Positions 23,347 through 35,600 of a stretch of 64,000 nucleotides of DNA are shown one piece after another. A model generated the notes under the pieces. It was not told the origin of the DNA and searched no databases. It saw nothing but the letters and a program-made list of their open reading frames with translations. Positions within the stretch are counted from its first letter, which is position 1; every line of letters begins with the position of its first letter. The stretch comes from Gelatoporia subvermispora B (taxonomy: Eukaryota > Basidiomycota > Agaricomycetes > Polyporales > Gelatoporiaceae). The stretch is from positions 3,398,576 to 3,462,575 of the forward strand of contig KB445791.1 in assembly GCA_000320605.2 (NCBI GenBank), read 5' to 3'. Position numbers and translations under genes: made by a program.

Positions 23347-24115
23347 TCAGTCAACCTTGACCGTGCCGTCCATGATGTAAATTACGCCGTTAGACGCCTA
23401 CAGCAGAATCGAAAGTAAGTCATTTACCAAGGCCGAAGGGAATCGCAAGGGCGACGGACCTCCTTGATACCCGCCAAGTGAACACCATCGTTCAAACGAA
23501 CCCGCGCCCAATCCGGTAAGGAAGTATCATCATGTACTTGGTCGAAGGTGACATTCGTCCCTTTCAGGAGGGTCTCATACGGAGTGGATGACAACAACGA
23601 GATGGGTGATTGCTAGCGAATGCGTTTCAGTATGACATGAGACACGGGAGAGGGGCGCCATACGGGAATTATATGCGCCGACACCCATCGGAGCACATTC
23701 TCTCTTGACAGATTGTCGAACTCCTCTTCCGATATGACATTGCCCTCGTCTACTGGTGCAGGTCCTTGATGTCTACAGTGGGCGACATCTGTCGCATTCA
23801 GTGATTCAGTTCCGGGCCCGGTATCACTCACGGCTTCCGGGCAAGGGCCATAATCGCCTTGTTCGTGGGAGCAAGAATGGTGCTGCGCGCGTCCACGTCG
23901 GTCAACAGCTTGCTCAGTTCCGTCTCTCTGGCATATGTGAAGTATATCGAGAGCGAGGACTCGATAGTCAGCAGGTCGGCAAGAGTGGGCTGAGGCTGAG
24001 CCAGTGGTGTGTATGTTTCGTCTGTTTCAGGTACAGCTGACATGACTGTTTGCTTCTGAGAGGACGCATACGCAAAGAATGGGAAGAGAAGTAGCAGCAA
24101 CGATACGAGATGCAT
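23347..24115 (-). CDS. Secreted fasciclin (FAS1) domain protein
   Basis: Four exons (23832-24115, 23664-23772, 23460-23612, 23347-23397) join in phase to 198 residues. The start MHLVSLLLLLFPFFAYASS is a clear signal peptide. One FAS1 domain follows: the strand-turn STILAPTNKAIMAL is the conserved H1 region (TxFAPtNxAf), ENVLRWVSAHIIP is the helix before the H2 region, and ASNGVIYIMDGTVKVD is the closing YH/H2 strand. FAS1 domains mediate adhesion at cell surfaces and cell walls. No GPI-type hydrophobic tail is seen, so a secreted, wall-associated protein is likely. The third intron uses the unusual donor GTCCGT. The gene borders the gene-poor island and is divergent from the aldo/keto reductase. 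Confidence 0.85.
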
Positions 24116-24855
24116 GGTGGGTGCGTGGATCACTGTGTCAAGTGAAGGTGAATGCTCCGCGGGATGTGCAGCGTGCTGCCTCAGGTTGCCTCGTGCTGCC
24201 TACCCAGCAAGCCTAAAAAGGCTATTCTTCTCACGGCCCTACTCCTGGCACACGGCGCCGCACTAAACAAGCTTCATCTCGTTGAGTGTCCTGCACGCTC
24301 AATATTCCTCCATCTTCTGTTCGTAGGCTCAAAGTTGGACGCGCCTTGTCTGTTCATTGCGCTATCAGTGTCCTCTGTTCAGTCAGCGCTTCAGCAGGGA
24401 CTTGCTTCCGCCGTCCTGCTGGACCTGTGTCATCAGCGGCGCCCTTCTCGCGTGTCTGCCGCCACAGCGGTTCCTAGCTCCTGAACATGAACGGCCGCCA
24501 CTTCTCATTGCCACATCGAGTTCCATGATATTCACGACCTTTGAGCGCAAGTGTTCATCGCGTGAGGTGGGAATCCTCAGCTATACTTTGCGATCAGAAC
24601 TCGCCAGACCAAGATGGTTCTCGCGGGATTTTCACGACTGAGCATGCGGATAATCATTTCATCGTCACTCTATGACGTTCGGCGCCGGTTCCGTCATCGA
24701 TCTCGCTGACAGAGCACCTCGTAAGTACTTATGGCGCGTCGTGGCGAGGCAATGGTGCCTGTCGGGTTTGACTATAAAAAGTGATGGCGGCCGTCCTCGC
24801 GCGTACATTCATAAACCCAAGGCCCTTCAGAGTTGTTCTGCCCGCAGCAAGAAAG
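24116..24855. promoter_or_regulatory. Divergent spacer, fasciclin / aldo-keto reductase
   Basis: 740 bases separate the two starts. TATAAAA at 24773-24779 serves the + strand gene. Open frames on the + strand (24152-24484) have no motif or splice support. The minus-strand promoter has no obvious TATA. Confidence 0.5.
24773..24779 (+). promoter_or_regulatory. TATA box deciding the reductase start
   Basis: TATAAAA lies only 5 bases before the first in-frame ATG (24784). With the usual spacing, transcription would begin after that codon, which makes the ATG at 24856 the first usable start. Confidence 0.55.
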
Positions 24856-26665
24856 ATGTCCACTGAAGTGAAGACAATATACGAGCCTAAGGGCATGCCG
24901 TTCAGGAGGCTGGGCGGAAGTGGCCTTCGGGTCCCGCTGTTCTCGCTCGGTGGTTGTAAGTCTTCGCCGCCCGTCGAATCCAACTAGCATCTAAAGGCAC
25001 CTTTCCGTTCAGGGCTTACTCTCGGTGGAACTGTAGTTGGTGATCCTGTCAAGGTGTGTTCCGAGCAGAACGCGTGCCTGACGATCACGACCGTTAGAGT
25101 AACCTTATGCGACATCTTTCAGGAAATTATCAAGACTGCCTTCGAGAATGGAATCAACATGTATACATTTCATACATGTCAACGTCAAAATTTCCCCTTA
25201 CTGTTGTTTGGTCTAGGTTCGATACTGCGGAAGGCTATGCGAAAGGACAGTCCGAGATTGAGATGTAGGTGTTAGGCATGATACAGTGCATCGCGGCGAA
25301 ATTCTGACAGTTTGGCGCTAGGGGACGCGTGATCAAAGAACTTGGCCTGCGCAGAACTGATTTGATCATCACCACAAAGCTCTTCTGGGGTCCAAATGGC
25401 AGCCCGAACGACACTGGGCTGTCCAGGAAGCAGTATGGCGTTCTCTACTTTTATCTGGATGCAGACTCAGACACTGCCGTAGCATCATCGAGGGGACGAA
25501 AGCTTCTTTGGAACGTCTCCAATTGGACTATGTCGATGTGATCTTTGCCCATCGTCCCGATGCCACCGGTACGTGACCATGTGCTTCAGTACGGCGTAGT
25601 CACCGAGACACCTTCTCAGTTCCCATGGAGGAAGTTGTCCGTGCATTCAACTGGGTAATCGATCAGGGCTGGGTTTGTTAGATTGCTCTATTCCTGGCCT
25701 TCACGAGGCTCATGGAATCACACCCTTTGACAGGCATTCTACTGGGCGACGTCTGAGTGGTCGGCCTATGAAATTGAAGAAGCCCATCGTACGTCTCGGA
25801 GTCCTGGATCTCAGTCTAGAGCTCAGGAATCTGCATCTAGATGTCGCGACGAAACTCGGCTTGATTGGTCCCATCGCAGAGCAATGCCAGCACCAGTGCG
25901 TCTATTCTGACCAGAGGGGCGGACTTAAGGGTGTTCCTGACAATTTTACGTAGTATGCTACACCGCGAGCGTCCCGAGAAGGAATATGGGTAAGTTCAAG
26001 GGCTGTGGCCTAACTCAATATCGTGTACTAATTGCAAATGTAGACCCCTGTACAAGAAGTACAATCTTGGTACAACAGTGTGGTCCCCGCTTGCCAGTGG
26101 TCTACTGACAGGAAAGGTAAGGCTCGGTCCGTCGGCTCCTAAGCACTGCTTGTACTCAGACAGCTCTGGCAGTACAACAATGGCATCCCTGAGGGCTCTC
26201 GCCTGGCTGCGCACAAGGACTTCTTCAAAGACACCCTACAGAGCCTGAACGAAGGAGAAGGAAAGAATAAGCTCGACAAGGTCAGGGCTTTGTCCGAACT
26301 TGCTGAGAAGAGTCAGTTTATCAACCGCAACCATGAAATATCGCATGACTGATCGGATAGTTTTTCAGAGCTTGATTGCTCTGTAACTCACCTCGCGCTC
26401 GCTTGGGTTGCTCACAACCCGAACACAAGCACTGTGATTCTCGGCGCATCGAAGCCTGAGCAGGTTGTGGACAACTTGAAGGCGATTGAGGTAATCCCCA
26501 AGTTGACCCCGGAGATCTTGGATGAGATCGAAGCTATTTTGGACAACAAGCCGAGCCCTGTTGTGAGTGTTGTGTTAACTCTTCACTATGACTTGTGTTC
26601 GCTGATATTGTGATGTATAGCCGACCTGGGGACGACCGAGCCTCGACAAGTTCGGCAAGCTCTAA
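24856..26665 (+). CDS. Aldo/keto reductase of the potassium-channel beta-subunit type
   Basis: The chosen start ([16 protein letters not shown]) follows the TATA evidence; an ATG at 24784 would add 24 residues. About ten short introns are spliced to give roughly 345 residues. The catalytic tetrad is complete: Asp and Tyr in [15 protein letters not shown], Lys in [10 protein letters not shown] and His in [25 protein letters not shown] and [13 protein letters not shown] are hallmarks of the Kv-beta (AKR6) group, as is the C-terminal [23 protein letters not shown]-binding segment. Such enzymes reduce aldehydes and ketones with NADPH in the cytosol; the channel role is not expected in fungi. The natural substrate cannot be told from sequence. 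Confidence 0.92.
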
Positions 26666-27042
26666 AGTCGAGATCGCACTACGCGAAATGAAATAAATTT
26701 GTAGCATTAATACTACATGTAGTTAGCGAGCCTTTCACCTTTTCTTGCCCCGTTTTTCCTTTCGTTGGATGTATTGGTTCGTGAATACTTAATGTAATGC
26801 GCACATGCGCGCCACAGACCGAGGCAGCGCTTGCAGTATATTGCAAATCGGCTGTAGAGTTGGGGTTAGGGTTATCTCGTGACACGTCGCGCTCTGTTAG
26901 TATCGTTCGCCGCAACGCATTATACCGCCTAGCTCACCATATCAGCTACTGCCCTACCCTGATCCACACTTGCCCTACTCGAGTCATATATTCTGACTAT
27001 AACAGACTCATTGACGGAATTACTCTTTGAAAGAACGCAGTT
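26666..27042. other. Intergenic with telomere-like motif
   Basis: 377 bases lie between the reductase and delta-COP (tandem, +). They include GGGGTTAGGGTTA at 26862-26874 and a C/T-rich, TATA-poor promoter before 27043. No gene is supported. Confidence 0.5.
26862..26874. promoter_or_regulatory. Telobox-like TTAGGGTTA element
   Basis: GGGGTTAGGGTTA contains one full TTAGGG unit flanked by partial units, about 170 bases upstream of the delta-COP ATG. Such boxes bind Myb/TRF-type factors in promoters of other fungi and plants. Activity here is unproven. Confidence 0.3.
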
Positions 27043-28959
27043 ATGGTGCGCACTGAGATGCCGTTATTTGAAACACAGTATAGACCTCTGTCCCGTCTAG
27101 GTCGTGCTTGCTGCTTCTATATGCACGAAGGGCGGAAAGGGTGTGTCCTATAGCTGTATACATCGCGCTCTGTTAACATTCATGGATAATGTAGCCGTGA
27201 TATCTCGTCAATTTCGCGACATGACAAGAGCGCGTATTGAGTCTCTACTCGCGTCCTTCCCCAAGTTGATCCCCACGAACACCCAACATACCTCGGTCGA
27301 GACTGCGGACGTCCGATATGTTTACCAGCCGTTGGAAGACCTATACATTGTCCTCATTACTAACAAGGCGTCTAACATCCTGCAAGACATCGAGACTCTT
27401 CACCTCTTCGCACGACTCGTCTCTGACATGTGCAGAAGCGCGGAACAGAGAGAGATTATGAAGAATGGATTTGAACTGCTCGGGGCTTTCGATGAAATTG
27501 TCAGCTTGGGGTACCGGGAGCAGGTCAACCTTATGCAAATCCGCAGTATCCTGGAGATGGAGAGTCACGAGGAAAAGATCCAGGAGATCATTGCGAGGGT
27601 GCGAGACATTGCCTTAATAGCTGTGACACCTGATCTCAATAGCTTTGTCACGTCAGAACAAAGAGGCAGAGGCCAAGGAAGAACTGAAGCGCAGGGCGAA
27701 GCAGCTCGAGATGCAACGCCGAGAACAGCAGCGGCGAGTTGCTGCTGGCGGACCTTCTGCAGGCAGCTACCTTGGCGGCGGCGTTACCGGATATTCACCA
27801 GTACCCCAGCGCTTCGACACCACACCAATCACTCCTGCTCGGACCTCGTCACCTGCTCCCTCGTCGCTGCGCGCACCCGCTTTCAAGGGTAGCGGTATGA
27901 AATTGGGTGCCAAGAAGACCCGGCAATCTGAGCTCCTTGACGCTCTCGGGGGCGAGGCGTTGTTGTCTGAAGACATGTCGGCACCAGGAACTCCGGCGGT
28001 CTCGAGCACGCCTGAGCCCGTTGTGCAGAAGAATGAAAGGGGAAGCTTGCCTGCTGTTACGGCAGAGAGGTGAGATCACCCGGATCTGGACGATCATTGT
28101 GTACTGATGTTTCATCAGTGTGCACGTTGTCATTCGAGAGACATTGAATCTCGAACTGGCGCGTGAGGGTGGTCTCAACAACCTAGAGCTCAAGGGCGAT
28201 ATGAACCTTCACATCACCGATCCTGCACTTACACGTGTAAAGCTTGCACTTGCTCCGGCACTTTCCAACTTCGGACCAGAACTGCAATTCAAGCAACATC
28301 CGAATGTGGGGAAGTTTGTTGCAAATCGGGAACGTGTCGTGGCGTTGAAGGACTCTGCACGGGGCTTCCCTGTCGGGCAGTCACTCGCCGTTTTGAAATG
28401 GCGCTATGCTGGGAAGGACGAGACATACGTGCCTCTGTCAAGTGCGTCTGCATGTTTGAGGTCTGGCTATGATCGCTGATTAGGTCTTCTGTTAGTCAAC
28501 TGCTGGCCGACGCCATCCAATGACGGCACGTGCGAAGTCAACATCGAGTACGAGCTCGAAAACGAGGGTCTCTCCCTCCACGATGTTGTCATTTCCATCC
28601 CTCTTCCGTGCGTTGCTCTCCCGCGCACGTTTCCCGGGACTTACTGACGCGCCGATTTTATCAGCGACGGATCGTATCCGACGGTGTCGTCCCACACCGG
28701 CGAATGGGCCCTCAACCCGTCGAGCCATTCACTCGACTGGCAGATTGCCCACATCAATGCCGACGAACGGTCCGGCTCCATGGAGTTTACCGTCGGTGGA
28801 GACGACCCCGGAGCGTTCTTCCCTGTCAGAGTCTCTTTTGTCGCCCAAGGCAGCACGGCCGGTGTGCGCTTAGCAACGGTCACGCGCGTGGACAATGAGG
28901 AAGAGGTTGTCTTCTCCGAAGATGCCACGGTGACCGTCGAGAATTACACCGTAGCCTGA
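27043..28959 (+). CDS. RET2: Coatomer subunit delta (delta-COP)
   Basis: The ATG at 27043 is followed at once by an intron (GTGCGC...CTAG), so exon 1 supplies only Met. Splicing gives [24 protein letters not shown], the near-universal delta-COP N-terminus. The longin-like domain continues through [33 protein letters not shown] and [17 protein letters not shown] charged helix ([20 protein letters not shown]) and a Ser/Pro linker lead to the mu-homology domain ([28 protein letters not shown]), ending [10 protein letters not shown]. Delta-COP is a core subunit of the COPI coat for Golgi-to-ER and intra-Golgi transport and binds dilysine/Trp cargo. Length is near 530 residues, normal for the family. 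It is convergent with the Gfd2-type gene. Confidence 0.95.
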
Positions 28960-29137
28960 ATACTTTCACGGACTTTATGTATGGATACACTTTCGGGAGG
29001 GATCATGTGCATTGCAAGCGTGACCTTGTGAGACGAAGGATAGCGCATTGAAATTGCATTCCATATACCCGAAGTAGTTAGGTAAGTGGATGTAGTCGAC
29101 CATCAGTCCGAAGTAAATCGCGGAGTGAGTCCCATGA

Positions 29138-31103
29138 TCAAGGAGTGTAAGGGCCGTTCTTAACGGCCAATCCTGACATGCGATTCACCAAGTCGTGTGT
29201 GCTCCCTCCCGAATTAACTCTCGATCTCGATCTTCCCTCATATGGAGAAGACAGAGAGCTTGAACGTCGTGAATTGTCGTTGAGGCTCAGGAATCCGAGA
29301 CCCTTGTTACTACCGACTCCAAATTCTTGGTCTGGAGATTGGTCTGGCGACCCTCGAGTATGCATGCTTGGCGAATAGTTTGCCATCATGCCGAGCTGAC
29401 CTATCGGGGGTGTAGGCATAAACGCGATGGACGGTACGCCGCCTGGGCTCCAACTCGGACTTCGGTTCATCATCCGACCATTCGCCCCCTTCGGCAGCGG
29501 TACACGAGTGTTGGCTGGATCCAAAAGTAGTTGTAATGCGAGAAGCACCATCATGGCATCGTTTCCAGAGTTGTGCAAGGCGCACTGAATATCAACCCCT
29601 AAAGACTTCAGCAAATTCGACAGCGACAGTAGCGTGTTTGGGTCGCGCGGTCTGCCGGATGGATCCTGCATGGCGCCCCGCTGGCCGATACTGAATAGTT
29701 TCTTCTCATACAGTGCCGTGTCAATCGTTAGGACGTTATGGGGTATCTCTTCACAAAGCCGCTGTGGTGAGCAGATCTCGGTCTATGGCTGGAGAGTGTA
29801 TAACGTACTGATTTTCATTTCCTCGAGACGCTTCAGATCTCCACTGATCCCGTGGGCAACGAGCACGAGGCTGTTGGCCACCGTCTCGGAATCGGGACTG
29901 AGCATGCTGCTGAACAGGTCGGCCGACGTTAGGCTCACATGGTGTATAGGATCTATTCAATGAGTACCTGATGGTCGCCTGAATAACCTGCGAGAGCTTG
30001 GCTCTTGGCACGACCTGACTGTCGCCGTACTAATGCGACAATTCAGTGCGTATTATCATCCTTGCCTGGATTGGATCTTACCGCATACTATTTAAAGTCA
30101 GCGAATTGCACGATCTGGTGATCATCTCGGCACGCACCGCCCAGGGGAAGTTTGGACAGTATTTGTTCTGCACTCTGTCGACATACTCAGCGACGATGTA
30201 GTGTCCACGCCTGTGTCCGGCGTTGGGATGGGCCCATTTTTAGATTGAGCCTATAAGCGAGGGTAGCGAGGGTCTGTACCTGTAATGAGATTCCGGGTCA
30301 GGAGGCCATGTCCCAAGTCTGGAAAGTGTCACAAGGGATATCAGCCACCCGACGAACGCACAATGAAACGGTGGTGACTGACGCTTCGAGATGTCCGCAT
30401 CTAACCGCAGCATAGCCCCATTCAAGACACGTCGAATTATTCCTCTCCGACCATTCAAAATCTATCGCGAGGAATGTCTTGTCGCGTGCCTCCCAGATCT
30501 CTTGGATGGCCCTCGGCTCACCGTTCCGGACACGCACCTTCAGCGCAGCAAGAACTGCTGCAGGCAAGGTGGCGTGTAACTTTTTGTATCCGGAGTAGTC
30601 GGATATTGTGCGTAAATGGCGCTGACCCGTCTCAAAAGGGCTCACGTAGAGGATATTATCCACCGTCGGTAGCGTCTCACCGAATCTGTGTGGAAACATC
30701 GTTGTATACCCACCTCAAGACAACGAAGGTGGCATACCTCGTCTTGACCATTTTGATGAATGCTCCAATGGAGCCCTTCCGGATCACAATATGCGCTCTG
30801 CCGGTGTAGCAGTCCGTGACAGTAATAACCGGCCATTGAAATGTCAAAAAAGCTTCAAAGGATTCAAAGAATATGCCCCATGATCGCTCATGCCTGCAAA
30901 TCCCTTGAGCGAAGTCGGCGGCGGCCGAGGGGCTGACCAACGCACCATGGTATGTTATACAGCTGGAAGTGGCCCATATAGGCGGCATAAACCTAATCAT
31001 GGGGTACGCAGGGTCAGCTCTGCGCAGTAAACGTCAAGCCTCAACGGACAGATTGGAGGTCGCATTCCCATCCACGAGGATCTACTAGCTGAAAGTCTGC
31101 CAT
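29138..31103 (-). CDS. Gfd2/YDR514C-type RNase H-fold (DEDD) protein
   Basis: The start is the ATG at 31103 (MADFQLVDPRGWECDLQS). Splicing then gives VYAAYMGHFQLYNIPW, HERSWGIFFESFEAFLTFQ and, across a 52-base intron, MVKTRFGETLPTVDN. The exonuclease-like fold is marked by FLAIDFEWSERN (first Asp/Glu pair), SLVLVAHGISGDLKRL (second Asp) and ALHNSGNDAMMVLLALQLL (third Asp), the pattern conserved in the Gfd2/YDR514C C-terminal domain. A Ser/Arg-rich disordered tail ends at TGA 29138-29140. Yeast Gfd2 is a multicopy suppressor linked to mRNA export. Biochemical activity is not established for the family as far as I know. Two middle exon borders (near 30230-30300) are uncertain. Confidence 0.8.
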
Positions 31104-32620
31104 AGAGGACTTGATCGTTGTAAGGCGACTGAGTCCAACACTGATGGAAGCTGTGGAAGCTACCTATCGCAGGGGCTGGCAGGCTCTGGCAGGAGAAAGC
31201 AAACCTCAGGGGATACAAGGCGATGGGGATCCGCGAGGCACGTTGCACGAGTCGCCCGCGTGCCGCCGCAAGAGAAACATCCCGACAACGGCAAATATCA
31301 TACAGTTTCGAAGCTATTCCTGGTCAGGTCAGGGGACGACAGCTGCATATCGGCTACAGAGCGTTTATCATCCGGGAAATCAACGCCGGCCCACGGAAGT
31401 AAAAGTTGCTTGTTCCAGGGGGGACAAAGTGTTCCGTCATATCATCCACATCATGTATACGGTCATTTCGGCATTATATTCGATGCATGAGACAGCTATG
31501 TACATTCCATGCTACTGGCCTAATAGAGGACACTGCTCGCCAGACTACATGCAGGTCACTGATTTCCCCCAAAAGAGATGACATCCAAGCTAGAGCAGCG
31601 CTTACTATGGCGCTTACTACGGGACCTACCAACAAACGTTAGCAACATGAGACAGGAACTGTTCGATGTGAGCATCTGACAGTAGCAGCAACGAAGTCAG
31701 CGAATGATGTTCTCATGCAAATTGATATACGGAAATGGTCAGAGACTTGAATGGTTCCAAAAGGAATCGCTCTCATACGCGCACGAGGCACATCGAGAAG
31801 TTTGTAGAATGTTTTGCATCCTGAGCATGAATGGAAATGACACACACCTAGACTCTATCCTGGAATATACTTAGATGCGATACATGGGGAAACGAGGATG
31901 GGTTGTTGTCGCTTCCCCTATAGATAATGTTCAGTGACCAGCTCCCAAGAGATGCCTTGAGCAAGGTTCTGGGTGTATACTAGCACATCGTCTTCGTAAT
32001 TGCCTGTACAATGTAGATCAGTTTGCTGCTCGAGGTATGCACTCGAACGTAAGCGACGTGAAATCAGGAATATTCATCGCATTCTTCTCATGACCATATT
32101 GGCTTCGAAGTGAGCTGAGTTATACGAATGATTCTCATCATATGAAAGACAAAGCCTGGCGTAGGCAATGAAGCAATCAAACAAAAGAGTGAAGACTCAC
32201 GTTCACAGGAGCATCACAGTACGATACCACATTACGATGCATGTTGAGGGCCGCTACGATGTCATCTTGAACTCGCCTTTGCATGTCACTCCTACCATTA
32301 GTTGGCAAACCAAGGCCAATTGTCAGAAGATGTCCGATGACGAGGATGCTCAAGCAACTGCAGAACGTCGAACAAGTAGAAGAACACAGCAGCGTCGCCG
32401 CGAAATTTGAAGCTGGGCTGCAATTAAGACTCCGCTATCTCTAATTCCCACGGACACAAACGAGGTAAGATCGAGCGCTAATAACATGCTGCTTCGGTCA
32501 CGTGAATCGCAATACTCCGAGAACATGTACATTTTTGGAAAACGACAGTGTCTCTAAACATCTTGGAGTCGTCGGCACCCTTTGTCTCACCTCGACACTC
32601 CTACCGCATTGGATCCTACG
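31104..32620. other. Long divergent spacer
   Basis: 1.5 kb lies between the divergent Gfd2-type gene (-) and Utp14 (+). The + strand frame 31111-31581 is open for 157 codons but has no motif and its first codons overlap the neighbour's promoter. A/T-rich stretches around 31850-32200 hold nothing recognised. Both promoters must lie here. Confidence 0.45.
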
Positions 32621-35600
32621 ATGCCGAAACCGAAAAAGCAAAGCAGGGGCCCTGGAGCACGCACACCCACTCGGAAAACTGCCAATACTCTCGGGTATGC
32701 TCGACGCCAGACGTTGAAGTCAAAGGCACTCTCAAAATCTGGTGTCCCAGATGTCTATGAGTACGAGCAAGAGAAAGTCAGGCGTTCCAAGGTCAAGCTC
32801 CAAGTTGACAGAGATGAGCTCCTCGGGATGGCTCCCGGGAGCGAGGACGAGGACGAAGACGAAGACGAAGGCGCACCTCGTAGAGGCAAGGCAGCGAGAC
32901 CTCGTCTGGTGGGGGAGAAGGACGATGATGACCGGATTGACGAGGATGAGGATGAGGAGATTGACAGTGATGAAGCGTTTGAGGAGAGTGACGAGGAGAG
33001 ATTTGCCGGGTTCAATTTCTCGCATTCCGTATGTTTTCCTCGACCTTGTCACTTCTAATGACTGATTGAGATCACAGAAAACGTCTACATCAGGCGCCAA
33101 GTCTAAGCAATCCAAGAAGCGGCCATTAGAGGTTCGACAACCAGAGATTGATCTGAACGAGGATGAAGACGACGAGGACGTCGAGATGGACTCGCATCGA
33201 GATGCAGGGAGTGATGAGGAAGAGGAGGAAGAGGAGGGCGACGCAAGTGACTTCTTCGACGTTTTGGATATTATGGACGGGCGGGGCCCTCCTCCGGAAG
33301 ATGCAGATGCAAACGAATCAGGCGGAAAGACTGAGCAGCGGTCAGAGCGGAAGAATGGCCCGGACGCTGCTGAGACACACGCGACCGCGGAGGGCGATGA
33401 CAAGTCCGAATTTACAGGTGATGAAGAACACGATTCTGAATCCGAAGAGTCAGAGGGCGAATCTGACGAGGCTATCTCGGCATCTGACGTCGAAGAGGAT
33501 GAGAACGCGGACGCTTTGGAACATCTGCAGAACTTCGTGACGACTCTTGACGCGGGTCAAAAACGCAAAGTGTCGGAGGTTGATGCTGAAGATACTGAGG
33601 CGTTGCGGCCTCGGAAACGTCGCGTTCTGAAGGAGAAGACAGAGGCTGGTGTAGAGAATGAGTTCGCAGCTCTCACAGGTACGTCCCCTTCATCTTATGA
33701 TTACAGTTATGGTCGTTTATACTCAATGCTGTAGGCGGGGGCAAGCTCAATCTCGATGATCTATTGGCACCGCTTGCTGGGCAGTCATCCAATCTCCTTT
33801 CACTCAAGAAGTCAACAAAAGTGCTCGCGTCATCCTCAGGGTCAGCAAAGACTCTGTCTGCACCGCTGCCACAGCGAACTGCAGAGAGGCTCGATCGTGA
33901 GGCTGCTTATGAACAGACGAAGGAGGAGGTTGACAAATGGAAGGCAACTATGCAACGGATCAGAGAGGTGGGTTTCAGCTTGAGGTGTATCTAGGATATT
34001 CTGACATGCCTTCTCCGTCAGGCTGAACATCTCAGCTTCCCATTGCAAGCACAACCATCAGGAAAGACCTCCAACCTGGAGCTCGCTGCAAAGTTCAAGG
34101 TCGGTTTATTGATGTCTCCTAACATGCTCCGTACATTGATATATTATACAGCCATCAACTGAGCTTGAGAATGCAGTTGATAAACTCCTAAAGTCGGCGA
34201 AAATGCGAGAGGAAGATATCGCACAGACAGAGGCCCTTAAGATGAACCATTTGTCCGTGGAAGAGGTTGCCGCTCGCCGCGCCGAATTGGCCAAGATGCG
34301 GGAGCTCATGTTCCGTGCCGAAGCCAAAGCAAAGCGTGTCGCAAAGATCAAAAGCAAGACATATCGCCGGCTCAAGAAGAAAGAGAAGGCCAAACTGGCG
34401 GCGCAGCTCGGACAGGACGAGGACGCCGAGGATGACGATGACGAAGAAGTTCGTATGAAGCGGGAGATCGAGCGCGCTCGTGAGCGCGCAACGCTCAGGC
34501 ATAAGAACACGGGCAAATGGGCAAAAGCCATGAAGGCGCGTGGAGAGTTAGATGAGGATCAGCGGCAGGATATCCATGAGATGTTAGACCGGGGGGAGAA
34601 ACTTCGGAGGAAGATCCGTGGTGAGGGCGAGAGCGACGAGGAAGACAGTGGCGACGAGAGTGATGATGACGACGAGGGTGCTGAGCAGCGGATCAAGGCT
34701 AGCGCTTTTAAGGAGCTCGTGGGCTTGGACGACGAGGGTTCGCTGCCTGCGCACGGAGGTAAGAAGGGGAAGAGCATCTTCGAGATGAAATTCATGCAAG
34801 ACGCCATGGCGAAGCAACAGCGCCAGGTCAACGAGATGGTGGATGATTTCGTGAAGGAGATGGGCAGCGCTATGCCTGAAGAGGGTGCGGAAGGCACGGA
34901 AGTAGAAGTACAGCAACATTCGTACGGAACCGTCGTTGAACGTGTCGGAGGGCGTGCTGTGTACCGGCCAGGTGCAGCGGTATGTTACGAAAGCATCCTT
35001 GTCAGTGTCTATGCTGACGATATTATGCTAGCCTTCTAATCTACGAACACTTGATTCCCTTGCCTCTGATACCTCCAGCGTCACGCTTAAGTCAACCGAC
35101 TTCCCTCCTGAACCGCAAGTGGAGTCGCCTCAAGCAGAGTCTTCAGTGGTCCAGCGTCATACCGCCCTTCCTACCGCAGAAGCTCCCAATCCCTGGCTCG
35201 CTCTCCATTCTGATGAGCCGGGAAAGGCGGCGCAGAAGAAGCATGAAATCGTGGTGAGCAAAACCAGCACAGCGCTGGAGAAGTCGAAGAACAAGCTGCG
35301 CAAGCAGACCAAGAAGCGAGCAGACGAAAAGGAGAAAGCGAAGGACGACGCAATAGTGGATATCTCGATGGCCGATGTCATGACCCTCGGTACCACCGCC
35401 AGTACGCCGGCTGGCTCCTCGAAGGTGACAGCTTCTGCGCCGTCGACATCGAAGGCGGCATCCCAGGCACTTCGTTCTAGGGACGATGACGACGACTCTG
35501 ACGTGAACAGCGAGGTTGAGGAGCAGGAGAAGGTGCTCCATCGGAAGGGTAAAGGGAAAGGCAAGGCGAACGGCGCCGCCGCCTTCGAACAGCGAGACCT

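Noticed and set aside
31111..31581. + strand open frame of 157 codons before Utp14
   Set aside because: No recognisable domain; it overlaps the promoter region of the divergent gene and has random-looking composition.
32732..33403. Ser-rich minus-strand frame of 223 codons
   Set aside because: It is the antisense of the Asp/Glu codons (GAC/GAG/GAA) in the Utp14 acidic runs.
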